A stretch of 6,789 nt of DNA, taken from the NCBI GenBank assembly GCA_017440425.1, contig JAFSHJ010000061.1, forward strand, positions 1-6,789, written 5' to 3'. The position numbers were made by a program, and so were the translations under genes. The notes beneath the pieces are model-generated. The model had not been told where the DNA came from. It saw nothing but the letters and a program-made list of their open reading frames with translations, and did no database searches. Shown here piece after piece: positions 1 through 5,900 of the stretch (the stretch's first letter is position 1; each line of letters starts with the position of its first letter). Source of the stretch: Oscillospiraceae bacterium. GTDB taxonomy: Bacteria > Bacillota > Clostridia > Oscillospirales > Ruminococcaceae.

Positions 1-738
1 AACTTTGCCGGTGGAGTTATCTATCTCGGCAAAAATGCCGTTTATCATGCACTCGCCGGAGGCAGTCTCAAAGCGTTCCGGCATTTTTGTGATAAGGCGG
101 CGGATGGCGGGCTCTTTTTTCATGCCCAGCACGGAATCTGCAGCGCCGCACATTCCAAGGTCGGTGATATAACCCGTGCCGCCTGGAAGAATTTTCTCGT
201 CGGCGGTCTGCACGTGGGTGTGGGTGCCGAAAACAAGGGAAGCACGTCCGTCAAGGTGGAAGCCCAGGGCTATCTTTTCGGAGGTGGCCTCTGCGTGGAT
301 ATCCACGATGACGATCTTTGCAGCGTTTTTGGCAAGGATGCGGTCGATACAGGCAAAGGGTGATTCGTAAGCCTCCATAAACAGCTGGCCCGAGAGGTTG
401 ACCACCAGTGCACGGATGGGACCTTTTTCAAAGAGATAGCTGCCCACGCCCGGGGAATCGGGGTGGTAGTTTGCGGGACGGATGATGCCGATATCTCTGT
501 CCAGCTCATCGTAAATTTCCCGCTGGCGGTAGACGTGGTTGCCGGTGGTGATGACATCCGCGCCGCAGCCAAAGAGCAGAGAGGAAGAGCGCAGGGATAT
601 ACCGTTGCTGTCGTCGGAATTCTCTCCGTTGACAATGGTAAGGTCTGCCTTACACCATCTTTTCAGCTCGGGCAGAGCGGTTTTAAGTTTGCTGCAGCCG
701 CAGCTTCCCACGGCATCTCCAAGGGCGAGCACTCGCAT
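1..738 (-). CDS. ymdB: YmdB-family metallophosphoesterase, 3' end cut by the window edge
   Basis: 246 codons are present. The family is about 265 residues, so only the extreme C-terminus is missing. This is the TIGR00282/YmdB family of calcineurin-like phosphoesterases; B. subtilis YmdB hydrolyses 2',3'-cAMP and affects biofilm and motility decisions. The dimetal site is complete and in register with the family: D8 (GDAVG), E39-N40 (NGEN), N67-H68 (GNH), H148 (DIHAEATSEK), and H173 and H175 (GTHTHVQTAD). There is no signal peptide or membrane segment, so it should be cytoplasmic. The start is the ATG at 738, with a CGGAG ribosome site about 11 nt upstream. Two usually conserved spots differ: GDVVGxxGR reads GDAVGSCGC, and GNHTWDKKEI reads GNHVYRQREI. 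The gene lies downstream of rny, the common Firmicutes order, but is separated from it by a terminator-like hairpin and a repeat. I see no convincing promoter of its own. Confidence 0.93.
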   Translation of the reverse strand, partial: MRVLALGDAVGSCGCSKLKTALPELKRWCKADLTIVNGENSDDSNGISLRSSSLLFGCGADVITTGNHVYRQREIYDELDRDIGIIRPANYHPDSPGVGSYLFEKGPIRALVVNLSGQLFMEAYESPFACIDRILAKNAAKIVIVDIHAEATSEKIALGFHLDGRASLVFGTHTHVQTADEKILPGGTGYITDLGMCGAADSVLGMKKEPAIRRLITKMPERFETASGECMINGIFAEIDNSTGKV

Positions 739-793
739 ATAGATAAAAACTCCGTTCGGTTTGGTTTTGGTCAAAATTAAAAAACGAACAAAA

Positions 794-1003
794 GCCCCTG
801 CAGGCGGTCTCGGATGGGAATTCAGCACTTCAAAACAGATATTTTCCACAACATTGAATCAAAAAGTCACGGCAGGCAGCAGCCTTGCCGTGGCTCTTTT
901 CTTTGTCCTGTAAAAAGTTCTCTCGTTTTAAGGGAAGAGGTGTTTTGAGCGAAAGCTTCATTCAAAACAGTTTAAATTCCTATGCGAGACCGCCCAAAGG
1001 GCC
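794..1003. repeat. Inverted pair of ~29-nt repeats bounding the rny-ymdB spacer (REP/MITE-like)
   Basis: The plus strand at 794-822 and the minus strand at 1003-975 match at 23 of 29 positions. In the core (803-822 against 994-975) 18 of 20 match, with consensus GGCGGTCTCGSATRGGAATT. Each arm begins with its own small palindrome (GCCCCTGCAGG in one, GGCCCTTTGGG in the other). Inside the arms, the 10-mer TTCAAAACAG occurs directly repeated at 829-838 and 961-970. A GTTTTGA/TCAAAAC inverted repeat lies at about 944-967, and the terminator stem is near the middle. One arm ends about 10 bp from the rny stop codon. No target-site duplication is obvious and there is no transposase. This looks like a non-autonomous or REP-type intergenic element. 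The pairing is directly visible; the classification is inference. Confidence 0.6.
861..895 (-). terminator. Probable intrinsic terminator of rny
   Basis: Read on the minus strand, an approximately 10-bp GC-rich stem (CACGGCA-GGC type, arms 868-877 and 882-892, one bulged base at 885, 4-nt loop) is followed by ACTTTTTGATT. It lies about 120 nt past the rny stop codon. On the plus strand the same stem is followed by a poorer CTCTTTTCTTTG run, but no plus-strand gene needs it. If it works, most rny transcripts end here and ymdB needs read-through or a promoter that I could not identify. Confidence 0.65.
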
Positions 1004-1012
1004 GTTGATTTA

Positions 1013-2572
1013 TTACTTGGCGTATTCTATCGCTCGGCTTTCCCTCACGATATGGACCTTGATCTGTCCGGGATAATCAAGCTCGTTCTCGATGTTCTTA
1101 ACGATCTCTCGTGCAACAAAGGAGATCTGGTCGTCACGGATGATCTCGGGTTTAACAATTATGCGGATCTCACGTCCTGCCTGGATAGCGAAGCACTTGT
1201 CAACGCCCTCGTAGGCATTGGCGATAGCTTCCAGTTTTTCAAGACGCTTGATGTAATTTTCAAGGTTTTCGCGGCGGGCACCGGGTCTTGCGGCAGAGAC
1301 AGCGTCTGCAGCCTGAACAAGACATGCAACAACGGTCTGGGGCTCAACGTCGCCGTGGTGAGCTTCGATGGCATGGATAACGTCGGCGGATTCCTTATAC
1401 TTCTTGGCGATCTCAACACCGATGTTGACGTGGGAGCCTTCGATCTCGTGGGTGAGTGCCTTACCGATATCGTGGATAAGACCTGCTCTGCGGGCGAGAT
1501 TTGCATCTGCGCCGATCTCGGCAGCCATCATGCCTGCAAGCTGAGATACCTCAATGGAGTGAGCAAGCACGTTCTGACCGTAGCTGGTGCGGTAGCGCAT
1601 GCGTCCGAGGAGCTTGACGATCTCGGGATGGAGACCGTGAACACCTGTGGAGATGATCGCGCGTTCGCCGTCCTGCTTGATCTTCTGCTCAACTTCTCTG
1701 CGGGATTTCTCGATGGATTCCTCGATCTTTGCGGGATGTATACGTCCGTCCTGAATGAGATGCTCAAGAGAGAGTCTTGCGATCTCACGTCTGACGGGGT
1801 CAAAGCTGGAAAGTGTGATAGCTTCGGGAGTATCGTCGATGATGAGGTCAACGCCGGTTTGTGCCTCAATTGCACGGATGTTGCGGCCTTCACGTCCGAT
1901 AATGCGTCCCTTCATCTCGTCATTGGGGAGAGGAACAACGGAGACGGTAGCCTCTGCAACATATTCGGAAGCGCAGCGCATAATTGCCAGAGAGATGCAC
2001 TGTCTTGCCTTTTCGTCGGCCTCTTCCTTGAGCTGCTGCTCATACTGGGCGATATTAAGGGATTTTTCGTGGATAAGTTCGTTGTCAAGGGTGGAGAGGA
2101 GCTGGTCTTTTGCCTGCTCAACTGTGAGACCGGAGATGCGCTCCAGCATCTCAAGCTCGTGGGTCTTAAGCTGTTTTGCCTCTTCGAGGTAGGATTCTGC
2201 CTCTTTCATTTTTGTCTGAAGGGCTTCTTCCTTCTTTTCAAAGTTGTCAAGTTTTCTGTCAAGAGATTCTTCTTTTTGCTGTAATCTGTGTTCCTGCTTC
2301 TGCATAGCGGAACGGCGCTCTTTGAGTTCACGCTCGTTTTCCTGCTTAAGCTTGTGTATCTCGTCTTTGGCATCAACCAAAGCTTCTTTTTTCTTGCTTT
2401 CAGCTGTCTTTATAGCATCCGAAACAATTCTCTTCGCCTCTTCCTCAGCGGAACCGAGCTCTGCTTCAGCAACCTTACGTCTGTATGCAACACCTATAAA
2501 AAAGAAACATATGCCTCCGACAAGTAAGCCTACAAATCCGGCAATAACACACCAGAAAATGCTTACCATCAT
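1013..2572 (-). CDS. rny: Ribonuclease Y (endoribonuclease, mRNA decay initiator)
   Basis: 519 residues, matching the usual ~520 of RNase Y. It makes the rate-setting endonucleolytic cuts in mRNA turnover and riboswitch processing and is tethered to the inner face of the membrane. The order is: an N-terminal membrane helix (about 4-30); a long Glu/Lys-rich coiled coil (about 32-190); a KH RNA-binding domain with GRIIGREGRN at 222-231; and an HD domain with H338 (LAHSIE), H367-D368 (GLIHDIGKA), H381, H405-H406 and D423 (AADA). The HD metal-binding residues are intact, so the enzyme should be active. The start is the first of two consecutive ATG codons. GGAGG (2586-2590) lies 13 nt upstream, a long spacing, but no other start fits the membrane helix. 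A strong promoter lies upstream and a hairpin terminator downstream, so it is probably transcribed mainly alone. Confidence 0.97.
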   Translation of the reverse strand: MMVSIFWCVIAGFVGLLVGGICFFFIGVAYRRKVAEAELGSAEEEAKRIVSDAIKTAESKKKEALVDAKDEIHKLKQENERELKERRSAMQKQEHRLQQKEESLDRKLDNFEKKEEALQTKMKEAESYLEEAKQLKTHELEMLERISGLTVEQAKDQLLSTLDNELIHEKSLNIAQYEQQLKEEADEKARQCISLAIMRCASEYVAEATVSVVPLPNDEMKGRIIGREGRNIRAIEAQTGVDLIIDDTPEAITLSSFDPVRREIARLSLEHLIQDGRIHPAKIEESIEKSRREVEQKIKQDGERAIISTGVHGLHPEIVKLLGRMRYRTSYGQNVLAHSIEVSQLAGMMAAEIGADANLARRAGLIHDIGKALTHEIEGSHVNIGVEIAKKYKESADVIHAIEAHHGDVEPQTVVACLVQAADAVSAARPGARRENLENYIKRLEKLEAIANAYEGVDKCFAIQAGREIRIIVKPEIIRDDQISFVAREIVKNIENELDYPGQIKVHIVRESRAIEYAK

Positions 2573-2670
2573 CTGTAAAAATAATCCTCCAATCGTAATA
2601 TTTGCGTATTCTTTTATGTCTATACAAGGGCAACGACCCGAAATATATCAAATAAAAAGCATACATATAT

Positions 2671-2699
2671 ATTTTAATGCTAAACCATCTCTTTGTCAA
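2671..2699 (-). promoter_or_regulatory. Sigma-A-type promoter for rny
   Basis: On the minus strand a perfect -35 TTGACA (2699-2694) is followed after exactly 17 bp by TAAAAT (2676-2671). The expected start of transcription is near 2664, giving a leader of about 90 nt before the rny ATG. The leader holds GGGTCGTTGCCC (about 2628-2639), which can form only a 3-4 bp stem, and I recognise no riboswitch or protein-binding leader in it. The surrounding DNA is strongly AT-rich, as expected at a promoter. Confidence 0.88.
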
Positions 2700-2830
2700 G
2701 AAGATTTAGCTATTAATAATCGACAAACCTCAATTTTTGCTGCAAAATTATGCAAAAAAGCAATTTTTAATGCGAAATAATACATTTTTCACCTTTAAGA
2801 CGGTTTTAAAAAAACAAAAATACACTCCAT
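2700..2830. other. AT-rich intergenic stretch upstream of the rny promoter
   Basis: No gene is supported here. The sequence is A/T-rich, with the octamer CAATTTTT repeated directly at 2731-2738 and 2761-2768 and short TTTTGC/GCAAAA inverted matches between them. It could be an upstream (UP-like) element or curved DNA for the rny promoter. I see no operator that I can name. Confidence 0.4.
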
Positions 2831-2869
2831 AAAAAATGCCCTCTCTGCAACATTTTTACAGAGAGGGCA
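2831..2869 (-). terminator. Intrinsic terminator of the phosphoesterase-nitroreductase unit
   Basis: A perfect 11-bp stem, TGCCCTCTCTG (2837-2847) pairing with CAGAGAGGGCA (2859-2869), has an 11-nt loop. On the minus strand it is followed directly by TTTTTT (2836-2831). It lies 12 bp beyond the nitroreductase stop codon. The plus strand has no U-run after the stem, so it works in the minus direction only. Confidence 0.93.
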
Positions 2870-2881
2870 CTGCGGAAAAAA

Positions 2882-3409
2882 TTATTTTACAAAGGTTATG
2901 AGATCCTCTGCGGATTTGCGTTTTTTGGTGCGCAGCTTGTCATCCTCTGCGGCATATCCGAGGGAGATGACAAGGCGAATCCTTGCGGTGGTGCCCACCA
3001 GCGCAGCAAGCTTTTTCTCATCGAACCAGCCAACGATGCAGGTGGAGAGACCGAGGGTGGTGGCGCAGAGGCAGATGTTTGCGGCGGCAATGCCGATATC
3101 CACGCTGCGGTAGTCCTGGTCCTTTCTGCGGCTGCCGATGGCGGCGGTGGCATTGTAGTTATCCTCGGTGATGACAAGGAGGCAGGGCGCCTGGGAGGTG
3201 AACTTGTTCATGCCTGCGGTCTGTGTGGTTTTGGCCACCTCTGCGGCAGCGTCGCCGGTGCAGAGATAGATGTGATAGGGCTGGGAGTTGCAGGCGCTGG
3301 GAGAGAGGCGGGCAGCCTCAAGGCAGGTGCGGATATCCTCATCGGAAACGGGTCTGTCGCTGTAGCTGCGGCAGCTCTGGCGGGTGTTGCAAAGCTGAAT
3401 GAAATCCAT
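2882..3409 (-). CDS. Small nitroreductase-family FMN flavoprotein
   Basis: 175 residues, a short single-domain member of the nitroreductase superfamily (PF00881), which uses FMN and NAD(P)H to reduce nitro compounds, quinones or related acceptors. Visible landmarks: the N-terminal FMN-phosphate motif RQSCRSY (R10, S12, R14); SPSACNSQPYHI at 36-47, the usual SPSA-N-QPW block; the helix-strand region from DIG (104-106) through LGLSTCIVG (119-127), typical of the FMN-binding core; and LGYAAED (150-156) followed by basic KKRKSAEDL near the C-terminus. AAGGAG lies 8 nt before the ATG. It is the second gene of a two-gene unit, 24 bp behind the phosphoesterase, with a strong terminator after it. The substrate cannot be told from the sequence, and nothing links it functionally to the phosphoesterase beyond co-transcription. 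Confidence 0.9.
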   Translation of the reverse strand: MDFIQLCNTRQSCRSYSDRPVSDEDIRTCLEAARLSPSACNSQPYHIYLCTGDAAAEVAKTTQTAGMNKFTSQAPCLLVITEDNYNATAAIGSRRKDQDYRSVDIGIAAANICLCATTLGLSTCIVGWFDEKKLAALVGTTARIRLVISLGYAAEDDKLRTKKRKSAEDLITFVK

Positions 3410-3433
3410 TTGAATCGCTCCTTTTTAGTGTTG

Positions 3434-3973
3434 TCAAAGCTTAAAGCTGTCGTAAGCCTTGCCGTCGGATACATTTTTCCAGACAAATTCTCCGTCGGAA
3501 TAGGTCATATAGCTGTTGACGGAGCCGTTTTTGGGGATGGAAACGGAGCCGGGGTTGATGTATCTTATGCCCTCCTTGAGGGAGTTATCGGGAATGTGGG
3601 TGTGTCCGTAGAGGATGACGCCGTCCTTCATGGGAGCAGCAACGGTGTCCAGATGATGTCCGTGGGTGGCGGTGAGGATGTTTGCACCGTCAAAGATAAC
3701 GGCAGTATCGGAGAGAATGGGGAATTTCAGCACCATCTGATCCACCTCGGTGTCGCAGTTTCCGCGGACACAGAGCAGCTTATCCGCAAGGGGGTTGAGC
3801 ATCTCTATCAGCTTTTTGGGTGCATAATCTCTGGGAAGGTCGTTGCGGGGACCGTGGTAAAGGATATCGCCGAGAATGAGCAGCCTGTCGGGGGCTTCTT
3901 CGGCAAATCTTTCAAGCAGCTGTGCCGCAAAAAAGGCAGAGCCGTGGATATCGGAAGCTATCATGAGTTTCAT
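3434..3973 (-). CDS. YfcE-type metallophosphoesterase
   Basis: 179 residues, close to E. coli YfcE (~184). Calcineurin-like phosphoesterase with the full set of metal ligands: D8 and H10 (SDIHG), D36 (LLILGDILYHGPRN, which also carries the family's YHGPRN signature), N72 (VRGNCD), H104 (THGHH), and H124 and H126 (YGHTHIP), followed by INPGS (139-143). YfcE enzymes hydrolyse artificial phosphodiesters in a Mn-dependent way and their natural substrate is not settled. The reading frame stays open to 4045, but the homology begins at MKLMIASDIHG and that ATG (3973) has GGAGG upstream. The longer start would also lie inside the promoter's -35 element. It is the first gene of a two-gene unit with the nitroreductase and is cytoplasmic, with no signal sequence. 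Confidence 0.93.
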   Translation of the reverse strand: MKLMIASDIHGSAFFAAQLLERFAEEAPDRLLILGDILYHGPRNDLPRDYAPKKLIEMLNPLADKLLCVRGNCDTEVDQMVLKFPILSDTAVIFDGANILTATHGHHLDTVAAPMKDGVILYGHTHIPDNSLKEGIRYINPGSVSIPKNGSVNSYMTYSDGEFVWKNVSDGKAYDSFKL

Positions 3974-3983
3974 ATATGGTTTT

Positions 3984-3988
3984 CCTCC
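3984..3988 (-). promoter_or_regulatory. Ribosome-binding site fixing the phosphoesterase start
   Basis: GGAGG on the minus strand lies 10 nt before the ATG at 3973. It rules in the shorter start over an in-frame start 24 codons upstream, whose extra residues show no resemblance to the family. Confidence 0.85.
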
Positions 3989-4016
3989 GTGGTAAAAAGT
4001 CTTCAAAGCATAATTT

Positions 4017-4045
4017 ATTTTAACAGAAATAGGCTGCGGGGTCAA
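4017..4045 (-). promoter_or_regulatory. Sigma-A-type promoter for the phosphoesterase-nitroreductase unit
   Basis: On the minus strand TTGACC (4045-4040), a 17-bp spacer, then TAAAAT (4022-4017), with TGT just before the -10 box, which makes an extended -10. Transcription should start near 4010, giving a leader of about 37 nt. It lies just past the ATP synthase terminator, so the unit is independent of the atp operon. Confidence 0.88.
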
Positions 4046-4060
4046 CAGTTAAGCATTTTG

Positions 4061-4093
4061 AAAAGAAAAAACACCGCAGCTGCCTGCGGTGTT
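4061..4093 (-). terminator. Intrinsic terminator of the atp operon
   Basis: A perfect 10-bp stem, AACACCGCAG pairing with CTGCGGTGTT (arms 4084-4093 and 4070-4079), has a 4-nt loop. On the minus strand it is followed by TTTTTCTTTT. It lies 19 bp after the atpC stop codon, which confirms atpC as the last gene and shows that its short length is not due to a lost downstream reading frame. Confidence 0.94.
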
Positions 4094-4112
4094 CAAAATA
4101 TAAGCCTGAATT

Positions 4113-4406
4113 TTAAGCCTTGCTTGTCAGCACGGTTACAACATCGTCGGCGACGGTGGCAAAACCTTCACCCACCGAATGCTCCGCAATTTTCGAGGAA
4201 TCGCTGCCGAAAGCGGTTATTCTGCCGCTGCCAACAGATATCATTGCGGGCAGATGTCCCGGACGGATGCCCAGCGAGCCTCCGCCGCTGCCGTTTTCAT
4301 CGCAGGGAAGGGTGAGGCGGACAGAGCTGCAGAAAACATCCAGAACTGTGCCGGCAGGGGTGACTATCTTCAGTTTGAGCTGTTTTTTGGTGTTGTTTTC
4401 AGCCAT
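4113..4406 (-). CDS. atpC: ATP synthase F1 epsilon subunit, short form lacking the C-terminal helices
   Basis: Epsilon sits at the foot of gamma in the F1 central stalk, joins the rotor to the c-ring and in many bacteria inhibits ATP hydrolysis through a C-terminal two-helix arm. Here only the N-terminal beta-sandwich is present. It starts QLKLKIVTPAGTVLD (9-23), has the family's GILPGH motif as LGIRPGHLPAM (45-55), and ends with GFATVADDVVTVLTSKA (81-97), where a normal 130-140-residue epsilon continues into the helices. A glycine-rich stretch, DENGSGGG (36-43), lengthens the loop before LGIRPGH. GGAGG lies 5 nt before the ATG. The gene begins 17 bp after the atpD stop and is followed by a clear terminator, so the short length is genuine in this sequence. 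Short epsilons are known in some lineages (for example green sulfur bacteria). Confidence 0.9.
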   Translation of the reverse strand: MAENNTKKQLKLKIVTPAGTVLDVFCSSVRLTLPCDENGSGGGSLGIRPGHLPAMISVGSGRITAFGSDSSKIAEHSVGEGFATVADDVVTVLTSKA

Positions 4407-4423
4407 AACGGCCTCCGTAAAAA

Positions 4424-5827
4424 TCAGATGATCTCTTTGGATTTGGCATAGACATCCTCAATGGTGCTGGACATAAGGAAGCATTTTTCGGGGATGTTGT
4501 CGCAATCGCCGCCGAGGATGGCGTTAAAGCCTTTGATGGTGTCCTCAATGCCGACGAAAGCACCTTTTACACCAGTAAAGCTTTCTGCAACGTGGAAGGG
4601 CTGGCTCATAAAGCGCTGGACGCGGCGGGCGCGGGTTACGCTGATACGGTCTTCGGGAGAGAGCTCGTCCATACCGAGGATGGCAATGATATCCTGCAGC
4701 TCGTAGTATCGCTGCAGCACACGCTGGACCTCTTTGGCGGTCTTATAGTGGTGTTCGCCCACAATGTCGGGAGCCAGCATGCGGGAGCTGGATTCCAGCG
4801 GAGCAACGGCGGGATAAATTCCCAGCTCAACAATGCTTCGGGAGAGAACGGTGGTGGCATCCAGGTGGGAGAATGCGGTGGCGGGAGCGGGGTCGGTCAG
4901 GTCGTCGGCGGGGACGTAGATGGCCTGAACGGATGTGATGGAGCCGTTTTGTGTGGAAACGATGCGCTCCTGCAGTTTGCCCATTTCGGATGCAAGGGTG
5001 GGCTGATAACCCACGGCGGAGGGCATTCTGCCAAGCAGAGCGGAAACCTCCGAGCCTGCCTGCGTGAAACGGAAGATGTTGTCTATAAACAGCAGCACGT
5101 CCTTGTGCTCTGTCTCACGGAAATATTCCGCAATGGTCAGTCCTGCAAGAGGCACACGCAGACGTGCGCCTGCGGGCTCGTTCATCTGGCCGAAGACCAG
5201 AGAGGTCTTGTCTATAACACCGGACTGCTTCATCTCCTGCCAAAGGTCGTTGCCTTCGCGGGAGCGCTCGCCGACGCCTGCAAAAACGGAATAGCCGTTG
5301 TGCTCAAATGCAATGTTGCGGATAAGTTCCATTATCAGAACGGTTTTACCAACGCCTGCACCGCCGAAAAGACCGATCTTTCCGCCCTTTGCATAGGGAG
5401 TCATCAGGTCAATGACCTTGATGCCGGTCTCCAGTATCTCGGTGGCGGGAACTATCTCGGTGAAGTTGGGAGAGGGGTGGTGGATGGGCCATTTGGTATC
5501 TGATTCAATGGGACCTTCACGGTCGATGGGATCACCGGTGACGTTGAGCAGTCTGCCGAGGGTGGCATCGCCAACGGGGACGTTGATGGGATGACCCAGA
5601 GAAACAACGGGCATGCCTCTTGACATACCGTCGGTGGGGTGCATAGAGATACAGCGCACGGTGCCGTTGCCCAGGTGCTGAAGAGTTTCCAGCACAAAGT
5701 GGTTTCCGTCACCGGAATCCACGGCAAGTGCGTGATATATATCGGGGAGATCCGAATCGGCGGGGACGTATACGTCCACCACCGGACCGATGACCCTCAT
5801 TATAATGCCTTTTTTTGCGTCAGCCAT
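4424..5827 (-). CDS. atpD: ATP synthase F1 beta subunit (catalytic)
   Basis: 467 residues, full length. It carries the catalytic nucleotide sites that make ATP as gamma turns inside the alpha3beta3 ring. Visible: the N-terminal barrel (MRVIGPVVDVYV, 10-21); Walker A GGAGVGKT (155-162); GERSREGND (186-194) with catalytic Glu187; Walker B LLFIDN (245-250) with Asp249; the catch-loop PADDLTDPA (306-314); and DELSPED (387-393), the torque-contact loop. Unusual positions: the signature normally PAVDPLDSTSR reads PAVAPLESSSR (Asp342 to Ala), and NEPPGARxRVxLTG reads NEPAGARLRVPLAG. The ATG at 5827 has only a weak AAAGG 13 nt upstream. An in-frame ATG at codon 10 also has AAAGG and could be used, though the longer form matches the family better. 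It lies 73 nt after atpG and 17 nt before atpC. Confidence 0.97.
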   Translation of the reverse strand: MADAKKGIIMRVIGPVVDVYVPADSDLPDIYHALAVDSGDGNHFVLETLQHLGNGTVRCISMHPTDGMSRGMPVVSLGHPINVPVGDATLGRLLNVTGDPIDREGPIESDTKWPIHHPSPNFTEIVPATEILETGIKVIDLMTPYAKGGKIGLFGGAGVGKTVLIMELIRNIAFEHNGYSVFAGVGERSREGNDLWQEMKQSGVIDKTSLVFGQMNEPAGARLRVPLAGLTIAEYFRETEHKDVLLFIDNIFRFTQAGSEVSALLGRMPSAVGYQPTLASEMGKLQERIVSTQNGSITSVQAIYVPADDLTDPAPATAFSHLDATTVLSRSIVELGIYPAVAPLESSSRMLAPDIVGEHHYKTAKEVQRVLQRYYELQDIIAILGMDELSPEDRISVTRARRVQRFMSQPFHVAESFTGVKGAFVGIEDTIKGFNAILGGDCDNIPEKCFLMSSTIEDVYAKSKEII

Positions 5828-5857
5828 CTTTTAAGACCAAGCCTTTCGTAATAGATA

Positions 5858-5871
5858 GCGGCAGATGCCGC
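5858..5871 (-). other. Small hairpin in the atpG-atpD spacer
   Basis: GCGGC-ATCT-GCCGC forms a perfect 5-bp GC stem with a 4-nt loop about 30 nt before the atpD ATG. No U-run follows, so it is not a terminator. It could mark mRNA processing or influence atpD translation, whose own ribosome site is weak. Confidence 0.35.
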
Positions 5872-5900
5872 AAGCGGACGGTGCTAAGAGGGGAGGAAGC

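Noticed and set aside
865..895. Hairpin read as a plus-strand terminator
   Set aside because: The stem pairs slightly further on the plus strand, but the U-run is broken and no plus-strand gene lies upstream.
885..1076. 63-codon plus-strand frame crossing the rny-ymdB spacer
   Set aside because: It is created by the inverted-repeat arm and runs into antisense rny. It has no ribosome site and I recognise no domain.
1052..2284. 410-codon open frame on the plus strand
   Set aside because: It lies entirely antisense to rny, has no ribosome site or family motifs, and its Cys/Leu/Val-rich composition is what codon bias on the opposite strand produces.
2573..2664. Riboswitch or structured leader for rny
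   Set aside because: Only a 3-4 bp stem can be drawn in the leader and no known ligand-binding motif is recognisable.
2244..2780. 178-codon plus-strand frame over the rny start and promoter
   Set aside because: It is antisense to the rny coiled coil and continues through the rny promoter and AT-rich spacer. The Ser/Cys-rich translation is typical of shadow frames.
3974..4045. Longer phosphoesterase start at 4045
   Set aside because: The extra 24 residues match nothing in the family and overlap the promoter; the GGAGG at 3984-3988 serves the ATG at 3973.
3272..4315. 347-codon open frame on the plus strand
   Set aside because: It runs antisense through the nitroreductase, the phosphoesterase, a promoter, a terminator and part of atpC. 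It has no motifs, and the three minus-strand genes are certain.
4592..5503. 303-codon plus-strand frame opposite atpD
   Set aside because: It is the shadow of the highly conserved beta subunit and resembles no known protein.
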